DNA of 64,000 bases, taken from contig NZ_JABLSJ010000001.1 in NCBI RefSeq assembly GCF_013618635.1, positions 62,001 to 126,000 on the forward strand, read 5' to 3'. This DNA comes from Thalassobacillus sp. CUG 92003. GTDB taxonomy: Bacteria > Bacillota > Bacilli > Bacillales > Halobacillaceae. The notes beneath the pieces were generated by a model. The model had not been told where the DNA came from and did no database searches. It saw only the letters and a list, made by a program, of their open reading frames with translations. Made by a program: the position numbers and the translations under genes. Below, piece by piece: positions 24,955 through 33,245 of the stretch; position 1 is the stretch's first letter, and the number at the start of each line of letters is the position of its first letter.

Positions 24955-26589
24955 ATGCACTTTCATTCAGTATGGGAGCAAATGTGGCGGTGGGATCATA
25001 ACCTGAGACAAGACATAAGGAAAGCTGCATCTTTTTTATTTTCTAAGGTTTCAGCCAATGCGGCTGTCGAGGAAGAAGTTGATTATTCTCAAGAAGAAGT
25101 AGAGGACAAACCTCCTCAACCAGGGGACTATTCAACTTCTCAAAAATTAGGATTGTTTCTCGGCCCTTTACTGTATTTTTCCATTACTTTACTTGTTAGC
25201 CCAGAGGGAATGAGTGAAGAGGCTGTACAAATGCTTGGTCTTATTAGCTGGATCGCCACTTGGTGGGTGACCGAAGCATTGCCTATACCCATAACATCTT
25301 TGCTTCCGTTACTCTTGTTTCCAATAACTGGAGTTATGGAAACGGGGGAAGTTTCCGTATCTTATGGAGATCCTCTTGTTTTTCTATTTGCCGGTAGTTT
25401 TATGATTGCTCTAACAATGGAGAAATGGAACCTTCACAGGCGAATTGCACTATCCATTATTGCCTTTATAGGAAGTAGTCCTAATATGATTATCTTAGGG
25501 TTTATGGTGGCAACTGGATTTTTATCTATGTGGATTTCTAACACGGCTAGCACGATGATGATGGTGCCCATTAGCTTAGCTGTTACGAAACATGTGGCAG
25601 ATTCATTAAAGAACAGTTCAGAAACGGATGTCTCACCAGGAAATTTTCCATTTGGTACCGCCATTATGTTAGGGACAGCTTACGCAGCAACCATCGGGGG
25701 GTTCGGTACTTTAATTGGAGCACCGGCAAACACCATCTTAGCTGCAACTGTAAATAATCTGTACGGGATAGAGATTTCATTTGCAAGATGGATGTTGTTT
25801 GGGATCCCTATGGTTGTCTTACTTATTCCGCTTGTATGGTTTTACTTAGTTAAAATCGCTTATCCAATGAATGTGAAAAACATTCCAGGAGGACGTATCA
25901 TAATAAAGCAAGAGCTAAAAGAACTTGGTAAAATGAGTTACGAAGAAAAAGTTGTGTTATCTGTATTTTCATTCACGGCCATAGCTTGGATTACCAGAAG
26001 TGTGCTGCTTGAAAAATTTATCCCAGGGATTGACGATACAATTATTGCATTGTTTGGAGCATTACTTTTGTTTATTATTCCTTCTAAAAACAAAAGAGGC
26101 AGCATCTTAGACTGGGACACTGTATTAAAACTTCCCTGGGGGATATTGTGGCTGTTTGGAGGGGGACTAGCTCTCGCTGCAGGTATCGTGAGTTCCGGAC
26201 TAGATAAATGGATTGGTAACCAGCTCGTGAATTTCACAGACGTGCCCTTTTTTATCATGGTTGGACTAATCATCGCTGTAATAACCTTATTAACAGAATT
26301 TACTTCGAACACAGCTACTTCCACCATGGTCTACCCAATTGTTGCAGCAGGTGCAGCTGCATTAGGAACTGATCCAATTATCCTTATGGTGGCTGCTTGT
26401 ATGGGGGCTACTTTTGCATTTATGTTCCCTGTCGCTGCCCCGCCCAACGCTATCGTATTCGCAACTGGCTATATAAGAATGGGTAAAATGGCGATGACTG
26501 GAATTTGGTTAAATATTTGCAGTATAGTTTTTTCAGTCATTATTGTTTACTTCTTTGTGCCATATATATTTGGAGGATTATTGAACTGA
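24955..26589 (+). CDS. DASS-family (SLC13) dicarboxylate transporter, probably tartrate
   Basis: 544 residues. A hydrophilic N-terminal tail of ~65 residues, unusually acidic, precedes the first membrane segment (LFLGPLLYFSITLLVS). About eleven helices follow. The two sodium-site motifs are visible as SNTASTMMMVPIS near residue 200 and TEFTSNTATSTMVYPIV near residue 450, and ATIGGFGTLIGAPANTIL is the SLC13 signature. It is divergent from ttuC under matching operators, which makes tartrate or a related dicarboxylate the likely substrate, by sodium symport. It is only distantly similar to the SLC13-RCK permease at 15.6 kb. Confidence 0.88.
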   Translation: MHFHSVWEQMWRWDHNLRQDIRKAASFLFSKVSANAAVEEEVDYSQEEVEDKPPQPGDYSTSQKLGLFLGPLLYFSITLLVSPEGMSEEAVQMLGLISWIATWWVTEALPIPITSLLPLLLFPITGVMETGEVSVSYGDPLVFLFAGSFMIALTMEKWNLHRRIALSIIAFIGSSPNMIILGFMVATGFLSMWISNTASTMMMVPISLAVTKHVADSLKNSSETDVSPGNFPFGTAIMLGTAYAATIGGFGTLIGAPANTILAATVNNLYGIEISFARWMLFGIPMVVLLIPLVWFYLVKIAYPMNVKNIPGGRIIIKQELKELGKMSYEEKVVLSVFSFTAIAWITRSVLLEKFIPGIDDTIIALFGALLLFIIPSKNKRGSILDWDTVLKLPWGILWLFGGGLALAAGIVSSGLDKWIGNQLVNFTDVPFFIMVGLIIAVITLLTEFTSNTATSTMVYPIVAAGAAALGTDPIILMVAACMGATFAFMFPVAAPPNAIVFATGYIRMGKMAMTGIWLNICSIVFSVIIVYFFVPYIFGGLLN

Positions 26590-26625
26590 AAAAAGGCATG
26601 TTAATGCGTTTATAATTATCAAAAA

Positions 26626-26658
26626 CCACGAAGAAATGAATGTTCTTCGTGGTTTTTT
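26626..26658 (+). terminator. Terminator of the transporter gene
   Basis: CCACGAAGAA pairs with TTCTTCGTGG around a 7-nt loop, followed by TTTTTT. Confidence 0.92.
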
Positions 26659-26699
26659 GATCCATTATGATAGCGCTAAAGTTGTTATAATCTATGTAA

Positions 26700-26733
26700 G
26701 TTGAAATAAAGCACCCCCCTTTTTGGGAGTGCT
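26700..26733 (-). terminator. Terminator of the CotD-like gene
   Basis: On the minus strand AGCACTCCC pairs with GGGGTGCT, followed by TTTATTT. It lies just after the stop at 26741. Confidence 0.7.
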
Positions 26734-26740
26734 CCTCTAA

Positions 26741-27115
26741 TTAAAACCAGCTCCAACCATTACGACGTTTACGGTTACGGCCACTATTGCTATTTCCGCT
26801 ATTATTCGTGTTTGCAGGACTAACACGCCGACAATTTGGAGAATTGACGTCACTGCCACAATCGTAGTCTTCAACTATCGTTTCGTTGACTTCAGTATTC
26901 GTTACAGGATAGTAGTTTTCATTTCTAATAATCTCTCGATTTACGTTTATTACTTCAGTGGGATGAATATTCCTGACAACACGGCGCGTTGTCCTAGTTT
27001 TTACCACTCGCTCAGTAGGGCTTACAATCGTTTTCTCCTGAGCAGGTGACGTTTAACAAGGTGAGACCGCGTTCTGTCGGTTGCTATTTCGAGATCTATT
27101 ACAACGTCCCATCAT
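26741..27115 (-). pseudogene. CotD-like spore coat protein gene with an in-frame stop
   Basis: A strong RBS (GGAGGG) precedes ATGATG at 27115/27112. The frame encodes MGRCNRSRNSNRQNAVSPC, then TAA at 27053-27055, and continues in the same frame for another ~104 codons to 26741. The later part has VVRNIHPTEVINVNREIIRNENYYPVTNTEVNE, the CotD-type block (IHPT, then NVN, then YPVT), and an Asn/Ser/Arg-rich tail. One CAA-to-TAA change would explain the stop. A GTG at 27007 could restart translation, but no RBS is obvious there. So either a recent pseudogene, a sequencing error, or a read-through or re-initiation case. Confidence 0.65.
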
Positions 27116-27252
27116 TATCCCTCCTTTACGCTTTATTACTATACTATTTGTGATAGAGAGGAGGTTTGTCCTAGGCACGTATTAGGGAGGTTGAAAAACA
27201 AGCACTACACCATACGATAGTTTATTGAGTCGAGGGGCCTCCTCGCCTCAAT

Positions 27253-27342
27253 ATCGGTCAACCAGCCTGCCTTATCGGTCGGCATGCACCAGATATCGGT
27301 CTGCTCAGCGATATATCAGCCAGGATGCTCCATATATCGGTC
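27253..27342 (+). repeat. Array of five TATCGGTC units with 21-bp period
   Basis: ATCGGTC starts at 27253, 27274, 27295 and 27336, with a variant ATCAGCC at 27315. Spacings are 21, 21, 20 and 21 bp. Sequence between cores is not conserved. It lies between the CotD-like gene and helD, just before a hairpin. Confidence 0.8.
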
Positions 27343-27368
27343 CACCCACCGATATAACGCAAATAAAA

Positions 27369-27397
27369 AACCAGCTGAGCACTACGCTCAGCTGGTT
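27369..27397 (-). terminator. Hairpin next to the TATCGGTC array
   Basis: AACCAGCTGAGC pairs perfectly with GCTCAGCTGGTT around ACTAC. The T run (TTTTTT) lies on the minus-strand exit side, yet no minus-strand gene is seen upstream for 3 kb, so its purpose is unclear. Confidence 0.6.
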
Positions 27398-27583
27398 GAT
27401 AAGACATCGTATTTATATGATATGTTATTCATTTCTGAAGAATTAACAATTGCTTAATAAATGAAAGTGTGTTAAATTTAGTTATTGGCTTCTATTAAAT
27501 TGTTAATCTATAGAAATATCCTTAATTAAATTATAATACACAATTTAAATGAAGTCAATACCAAATTCTCACTTTCTTAAGGA
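27398..27583. other. A/T-rich region before helD
   Basis: About 190 bp of very A/T-rich sequence with no ORF. Likely houses the helD promoter; TTGTTAATCTATAG and ATTATAATACAC near 27494 and 27530 are promoter-like, but no pair with good spacing stands out. Confidence 0.3.
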
Positions 27584-29935
27584 GTGGTTAATCTGGACAA
27601 CGACATTAAAAAAGAACAAGCCTATTTGGATAAAGTGATGGAAACCATTACGAAACAAATAAACGAAGTGGAAGCAGATACGGCCAAGCGTAAAGAAGAT
27701 GTTGTCACGATCCGCAAGCACTTCTGGGATGATCTGAAAGTTAATATGGATACGTTCGATGATTATCTTGAGACGATTATCGCGATGAGGCAGCAGACGC
27801 AGGATTTATCAGTCAGTCAGAGTACCCATCGACATGCTTCTCATAGGCTCTCGAGGCTTAAACGATTAGAGAATGTCCCTTATTTCGGAGGGATTAATTT
27901 CGCTGAAGAAGGAACGGATGTGTCGGAGCACGTTCATATCGGCGTTTCGACGTTGACGGACGAATCAGATGAAACCATCCTTATTTACGATTGGCGTGCG
28001 CCGATATCGAGTATCTATTACGATTTTCCACCTGGCCCTGCCGAATACTCGACGCCAGGCGGTGTCATTCGCGGGGAACTTGAGAAGAAGTGGCAGTACA
28101 ACATCAGACACGGTGAGATTGAATCCATGTTCGATACGAGTCTCACGATTGGTGACGAGATTTTGCAGGACGTGCTCGGCAAAGGGTCCAATAAACATAT
28201 GCACAGTATCGTCGCTACCATTCAGAGAGAACAAAATAAAATCATTCGGCATACCCGCGGGAGCCTTCTGATGGTCCAAGGAGCTGCGGGGAGCGGCAAA
28301 ACTTCTGCTGCCCTCCAGCGAATCGCTTATATTCTATACAAGTATCGGGACACGTTGACGGCAGATCAAATCATTCTATTTTCTCCTAATAAGATGTTCA
28401 GCAACTATGTATCCCATGTGCTGCCCGAATTAGGAGAAGAAAACATGCAGCAGGTGACGTTTCAAAATTATTTGGAATACCGGTTGGGCGACGATTTTAA
28501 TATAGAAGATCCTTATGAACAACTGGAATATCTGCTCGTAGCCGAGGATGACACAGCTTATCGCATGCGAAAAGCGAGTATCCAATTTAAGGCATCATCG
28601 CACTTTTTTGAAGGCCTCAAACGGTATCGAGAGAGATTAGAGTCCACGGGCATGTTATTCAAAGGGGTAAGGTTCCGCGGTCAATCGATTGTCCCGTCTC
28701 AACACATCAAAGCGTTTTTCTATAGCAATGATACATCACTGCGTTTTCATAATCGGATAGAAAAATTGAAAGAACATCTACTCAAGGAGCTCGATAAAAC
28801 GGAGGAAAAAGAGGTAGGTAAGCCTTGGGTCCAGGAAGAGATCGAGCTGCTTAGCAAAGATGAACTTCAGAAAGTGTTTACGCAACTAGAGGAAACAGAT
28901 GAATTCAATGAAGATTCATTTGAGTTTTACGAGAAAGAGAATGAGGTACTTGCGCGCATGATCGTTCGCCGGAAGATGAAGTCACTGCGTAAAAAAGTAG
29001 CAGAGCTGCAATTTATCAATATAAAAGGATTATACAAGCAGCTATTTGATAATTCCATGAAGTCCACGTTATGGGATGAAATAGAGATGCCTGAAGAATG
29101 GGGAGCTATTTGCGACGCGACAAGAAAAATGCTGGATGACGGTCATATGTTTCAGGAAGACGCCACCCCTTATTTGCTACTGAAGGAACTCATTCAAGGT
29201 TTCCAATCAAATACGTCGATTAAACATGTGCTGGTCGACGAAGCACAAGATTATTCGGTCTTTCAATTCGAGTTTTTGAAGCGGTTGTTTCCTAATGCCA
29301 AAATGACCGTGCTAGGTGACTTTAACCAGGCCGTTTTTGCTCATGCCGACAATGTGGTAGATTTTCATTCTCTTACCAGTTTATATGGAGATCAGGAAAC
29401 GGAAAGCATTACGCTGGATCGCAGTTACCGATCGACTAAGCAGATCATTGAGTTTACACGTGAACTTATTCCGGAAGGTGAAGACATCAAGGCGTTTGAC
29501 CGGCACGGTGAGAAACCTGTACTGACCCGGTTAACGAACCATACTGACCTGCACAGTGCCATTGAATCTAAAGTCGAGGACATGCAGAAACAAGGCCATC
29601 ACACGATCGCCATCATTTGTAAATCAGCTGCCGAAAGTTCGTTTGCTTATCGAGCTCTTCAGAATATAAATAATCTGAAACATGTGAAGAAGGGTACTAG
29701 TGAGTACGAACAAGGGGTGATCGTCATTCCTGCTTACCTGGCAAAAGGGATTGAATTTGATGCAGTGATTATTTATGATGCCTCAAAGCACATATATGGA
29801 GAGGAGAATCTGCGTCGGTTGTTTTACACCGCTTGTACGCGAGCGATGCACGACTTGCACCTGTATAGTGTCGGCGAACCCACTCCATTTCTGAAAAACG
29901 TCCCTTCCGGAAAATCACTGATATCCCAGGAATAA
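27584..29935 (+). CDS. helD: HelD-type RNA polymerase recycling helicase
   Basis: About 780 residues of UvrD/Rep-like superfamily 1. A long N-terminal coiled coil (residues 1-80), typical of HelD and inserted into RNA polymerase channels, is followed by Walker A GAAGSGKTSAALQR (near 232), VDEAQDYSVFQFEF, LGDFNQAVF, LDRSYRSTKQIIEFT and the motif VI region LFYTACTRAMHDL. HelD frees stalled RNA polymerase after transcription. The GTG at 27584 overlaps its own RBS. A CTG at 27593 is ideally spaced from AAGGAG and gives the natural LDNDIKKEQ start, so the true first codon may be non-canonical. Confidence 0.9.
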   Translation: MVNLDNDIKKEQAYLDKVMETITKQINEVEADTAKRKEDVVTIRKHFWDDLKVNMDTFDDYLETIIAMRQQTQDLSVSQSTHRHASHRLSRLKRLENVPYFGGINFAEEGTDVSEHVHIGVSTLTDESDETILIYDWRAPISSIYYDFPPGPAEYSTPGGVIRGELEKKWQYNIRHGEIESMFDTSLTIGDEILQDVLGKGSNKHMHSIVATIQREQNKIIRHTRGSLLMVQGAAGSGKTSAALQRIAYILYKYRDTLTADQIILFSPNKMFSNYVSHVLPELGEENMQQVTFQNYLEYRLGDDFNIEDPYEQLEYLLVAEDDTAYRMRKASIQFKASSHFFEGLKRYRERLESTGMLFKGVRFRGQSIVPSQHIKAFFYSNDTSLRFHNRIEKLKEHLLKELDKTEEKEVGKPWVQEEIELLSKDELQKVFTQLEETDEFNEDSFEFYEKENEVLARMIVRRKMKSLRKKVAELQFINIKGLYKQLFDNSMKSTLWDEIEMPEEWGAICDATRKMLDDGHMFQEDATPYLLLKELIQGFQSNTSIKHVLVDEAQDYSVFQFEFLKRLFPNAKMTVLGDFNQAVFAHADNVVDFHSLTSLYGDQETESITLDRSYRSTKQIIEFTRELIPEGEDIKAFDRHGEKPVLTRLTNHTDLHSAIESKVEDMQKQGHHTIAIICKSAAESSFAYRALQNINNLKHVKKGTSEYEQGVIVIPAYLAKGIEFDAVIIYDASKHIYGEENLRRLFYTACTRAMHDLHLYSVGEPTPFLKNVPSGKSLISQE

Positions 29936-30150
29936 TAGAGGACTCCAAAAAATTATGAAATAGAGGGTTTCGAGGTGCAATGGAATGTTTGGGGTTGGGG
30001 GAGTGACTCTTCCTTGCCAATTTAAAATACTGAAACCAACAAAGGAAGACCTTTATGTATGGTTGAGGAGAGACTTAGAGCAACGCAGCTCAGAGTGGTT
30101 TTAGTCAGATATATTTTCTCTTATAGAAGGGTCCTTTTCACTAAAATAAA

Positions 30151-30280
30151 GATGGATTGGATGGGAAACGGCGAGACTCCCGCGGGAAAAGGAGCTCGAC
30201 GAGACCCCACAGAGAGCGTAGCGAACGAGGAGGCTCGGCGGTTCCCCGCAGGAAAGCGAGTTGTTTCCCAGCCAACCCAA
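30151..30280. repeat. Dispersed imperfect-palindrome element of Bacillaceae type
   Basis: Begins near GGATTGGATGGGAAACGGCG and ends near GTTGTTTCCCAGCCAACCC, so GGGAAAC and GTTTCCC form terminal inverted repeats. The inside has CCGCGGGAAAAGGAG and AGCGTAGCGAACGAGGAGG. From memory, elements of this kind are common between genes of many Bacillaceae and are often misannotated as proteins. A fragment recurs at 19368-19394. The surrounding 29936-30327 holds no gene. Confidence 0.65.
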
Positions 30281-30327
30281 GCTCTATACCATAAAGGACC
30301 CAAACAAATCTCACAGCAGTAAAATCA

Positions 30328-30368
30328 AAAAAACCGCCGGACTCCTCATCGAGGAATCCGGCGGTTTT
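30328..30368 (-). terminator. Terminator of tagA
   Basis: AAAAACCGCCGGA pairs with TCCGGCGGTTTT around a 15-nt loop. Usable on both strands; it lies directly after the tagA stop. Confidence 0.88.
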
Positions 30369-30373
30369 CATCG

Positions 30374-31120
30374 TTAGCTAGAACGACGATTTAACTTTTC
30401 CCGTATCACATGGTAAGCAAAGCGGGGGAGCGAAGACATCCGACGCCAGCGACTCGGCTTTTGAAACAAACGATAAAGCCATTCAATATTATTCTCCTGC
30501 CATTTTAACGGAGCACGCTTAACGGTCCCGGATAACACATCAAAGCTTCCACCGACACACAAAAAAACACCCTTATCAAAGCGATCCCAATTTTCTGCGA
30601 TCCATTGTTCTTGCTTCGGTGCCCCAAGTGCAACGAACACCAGGTCTGGCTGCGCCGCTTCAATCTTCTGGGCAATCACTTCCGCAGTTTCATGATCATC
30701 CCAGTCGAAAAAACCATGGTGAGAGCCCACGACTTGAATGTTCGTGTAGTAGTCTTGGATATTCGCCACTGTTTTAGCGAGCACGTCATCATGAGCGCCT
30801 AACAGAAAGATTTTATAGTTCCGGTCGTGCGAAATTTGTAAGAAATCGATCATAAGGTCGTATCCTGTAACACGTTCCGGAAGTGGATTTTTCATCAAGC
30901 GTGAAGCTTTGACGATTCCGATGCCGTCCGCTGTTATGTAGCTGGCAGACCGGATACATTCCCGGTAATACGGATCCTCTTTAGCTCGCATCACGATTTC
31001 AGGATTGGCAGTTATGACAAACGATTTTTCACCATTATCAATATGTAATTTCATGCGTTCAACTAAGGTATTATGATCAATATTCGTAATAGGTATGCCT
31101 AAGATTTCAACCTGTTTCAT
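30374..31120 (-). CDS. tagA: WecG/TagA/CpsF family glycosyltransferase
   Basis: 248 residues, normal for TagA, the N-acetylmannosaminyl transferase that adds ManNAc to undecaprenyl-PP-GlcNAc in wall teichoic acid linkage-unit synthesis. ITANPEIVMRA, YITADGIGIVKASR and FVALGAPKQEQWIAENW are the GT26 motifs, including the catalytic Asp of ADGIG. It has its own promoter (31162-31190) and terminator, and lies at the end of a leftward set of surface polymer genes. Homologues also serve secondary wall polymers and exopolysaccharides, so the exact polymer is open. Confidence 0.9.
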   Translation of the reverse strand: MKQVEILGIPITNIDHNTLVERMKLHIDNGEKSFVITANPEIVMRAKEDPYYRECIRSASYITADGIGIVKASRLMKNPLPERVTGYDLMIDFLQISHDRNYKIFLLGAHDDVLAKTVANIQDYYTNIQVVGSHHGFFDWDDHETAEVIAQKIEAAQPDLVFVALGAPKQEQWIAENWDRFDKGVFLCVGGSFDVLSGTVKRAPLKWQENNIEWLYRLFQKPSRWRRMSSLPRFAYHVIREKLNRRSS

Positions 31121-31161
31121 GTTATGGTGAAACTCCTTTGATTTACACGTTCATGCACTTA

Positions 31162-31190
31162 ATAATATATCATAAAAATCACCGAACCAA
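31162..31190 (-). promoter_or_regulatory. tagA promoter
   Basis: On the minus strand TTGGTT (31190-31185) and TATTAT (31167-31162) are separated by 17 bp. It lies ~40 bp before the ATG. Confidence 0.55.
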
Positions 31191-31295
31191 TAGTAATGAA
31201 TCTACTAATGATGGAATGTTTTTCTATAACTCGTTAACTCTTATACGATTATGCAGGTTTTGTTTAAATTTGTAAAATTTTATCGCATATAGAAA

Positions 31296-31357
31296 CCCCC
31301 ATTCAAGTGTGATCGGCTGAGCTGTAACTCTGCTAAAAATGGGCACTTGAAAGGGGG
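31296..31357. repeat. Long inverted repeat in the tagA upstream region
   Basis: CCCCCATTCAAGTG and CACTTGAAAGGGGG form a 14-bp stem with one mismatch and a 34-nt loop. No T run follows on either strand, so it is not a simple terminator. It lies in the 304-bp gap between the membrane-protein stop and tagA, the rest of which is A/T-rich without a gene. Confidence 0.55.
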
Positions 31358-31424
31358 CACATAAAACTTTCACATGATTGGCTTATTAAGTTTAACATAA
31401 TGGCTTGCCATTTACATGGTGAAT

Positions 31425-33245
31425 TCAATCTGAATTGATCTGAGAACTAATCTGTCCTTCGTCGAGTTTATAGATGCCTTGCTCAAGATGCTGGGTTTCC
31501 AGACTCCCGGGCAGGCATGACTCCATACTGCTTGTTTCCCCGATCACCATGAGATAAGCTGATTTGTTCAAGTCTTCAGCGATTCTGGATTGGGTTTTAT
31601 TAGTCTCGCAGTACGTATAAACGGCTTGGTTTTCGGCTAAGCGTTCATATTCGATAAGGTGCTTCAAATAATGGCGGTCTGATTCTCCGAGATCTTGAAT
31701 GACCGTAAGACGATCCTCTTCTTCGACATTGCTTTCTCTTCTCAGTTCGGTATATAAATCCGCAACGGTACTGCGTACTTCTTTTTTATAATGGGAGGTA
31801 TCAAAAAAGTCCTGAGCTTGCCCGGTTAACGGAAAAATTAATAGAATGCCTGCTAAGCTCGTGACAATTATATAACGAAATGCACGCTCCTGCTTATTCA
31901 AGATGTTGTCCCATTCTTTTATGACATAAAACATAAGCGCACCCACGAAAAAGATAGCAGCCGACGACTGATAACGGGGCATGCCTGCCAAATAAGCTGC
32001 TTCGTTTTGCGGCATTAAATACAGATAAAGAATGTACAGCATAACAATGTAAATCAAGTAGAACGCAAGGACGCTAATGAGTGCTATTATTATCCCTTTC
32101 GCCCGGCGTTTGTTCACCCATAACATGAAAACACTAGCGACTACAGCAATCGCAACAGTTATAAGCATGGTCTGTACCATATGAGAACTCACATCAAAGG
32201 CTGCGCTTAGTAAGTCTCGGGTCAATGTTTTGATGAATGCATCAGGCCTGTCCGGGGCACCGAAAGTATCACCGGTGACAGCAAAACGATTTGATTCATA
32301 GCTTGCCTCATACGCTTGTTGAGTGTAGCGTCCCCACAGAAAGTTCACGAGCAGGGGCAAGCCAATCAAACCAGCTGCCGATACAGCAGCATGTTTGAAA
32401 GAAACAGGGGCGTTGCGTTTGATCACCATGAAGATGAGTGCAATGATGACAATGGCAAAAAATAATTTTCCGCTGTCTTTTGTCAGCACAAGAAGGCTGA
32501 GGACAGGTGTGGTAACAGCCATCATCATCATGAGATTGTGCCGGGTCGCATAACCCACTAACAAGGCGGCTACTGCGATGTATCCGAGTACAGAGTCAAC
32601 CATCAACGAATGGATCGTGTCTCCATTCATCCATAGAAGGGCAAGCACAACAGCGAACGACGCGATCACTGTACTTGGGCGTTTCCACGTCGCGAATACG
32701 AACAAGGTCGTTAAAGTGCCGGTGATTAGAATGGCTTGAGCGATGATTGCCATTGTTTCAGAAAAACCGACCAGCGTCACCATATAATAGATGAACAAAG
32801 CGGTGCCCGGAGGGTAATTCCGAAACGAAACGATGGTTGAATCGTCGGGTAACGCGTTCGCACCGACCATTTCTTTAACAATCAGTCCCCAATGGGTGAA
32901 GTTATCATAATGCATTAAAAAACTATCTTTGAAAAAGAAAGCAAAAAAAATACTCCCCGCTAAGAAAAACAGGGTAGCAGGTGTACAGAAGCTCACCCAT
33001 GTATCCACCCGTCTTCCCCATTTCCATAGTGAGTAGACGAAGGCAGCCAACCCACCTGCAAAAATGACAAAAGCGATATGGGGCAATATATTCAACAGCC
33101 CTCCGATAAAGAGCAGAACAGCTGTCGTTGAAAAGAGCAGAATCGGAATGAGGGCCGTTTGAACTTTATACGTGCATCGAATGAAAAATCCATAACCGGC
33201 AAAGGACAAAAATACCAAGATAAATATGAAGATAACGTTATTCAT
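31425..33245 (-). CDS. Large integral membrane protein, probable GT-C glycosyltransferase
   Basis: 606 residues with about 12-13 hydrophobic segments and a soluble C-terminal tail (from about residue 480). The loop after the third membrane block contains HYDNFTHWGLIVKEMVG, an acidic DxxxHWG pattern of the kind GT-C lipid-sugar transferases carry in their first extracytoplasmic loop. It overlaps the preceding GT2-GtrA gene by eight bases, so the two are translationally coupled. The partner could make a polyprenyl-phosphate sugar that this protein then uses outside the membrane. No named family recognised; the GT-C idea rests on topology and context. Confidence 0.55.
   Translation of the reverse strand: MNNVIFIFILVFLSFAGYGFFIRCTYKVQTALIPILLFSTTAVLLFIGGLLNILPHIAFVIFAGGLAAFVYSLWKWGRRVDTWVSFCTPATLFFLAGSIFFAFFFKDSFLMHYDNFTHWGLIVKEMVGANALPDDSTIVSFRNYPPGTALFIYYMVTLVGFSETMAIIAQAILITGTLTTLFVFATWKRPSTVIASFAVVLALLWMNGDTIHSLMVDSVLGYIAVAALLVGYATRHNLMMMMAVTTPVLSLLVLTKDSGKLFFAIVIIALIFMVIKRNAPVSFKHAAVSAAGLIGLPLLVNFLWGRYTQQAYEASYESNRFAVTGDTFGAPDRPDAFIKTLTRDLLSAAFDVSSHMVQTMLITVAIAVVASVFMLWVNKRRAKGIIIALISVLAFYLIYIVMLYILYLYLMPQNEAAYLAGMPRYQSSAAIFFVGALMFYVIKEWDNILNKQERAFRYIIVTSLAGILLIFPLTGQAQDFFDTSHYKKEVRSTVADLYTELRRESNVEEEDRLTVIQDLGESDRHYLKHLIEYERLAENQAVYTYCETNKTQSRIAEDLNKSAYLMVIGETSSMESCLPGSLETQHLEQGIYKLDEGQISSQINSD

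Noticed and set aside
27253-27342. CRISPR-like array
   Set aside because: Repeat cores are only ~8 bp and the period is 21 bp; no cas genes in the window.
27225-27446. 73-residue ORF with YRS heptads
   Set aside because: Consists of the 21-bp array and the adjacent hairpin; no RBS.
30059-30322. 87-residue ORF with ETPAGKGARRDPTESVANEEARRFPAGKR
   Set aside because: This is the translation of the dispersed palindromic element, a frequent false protein.
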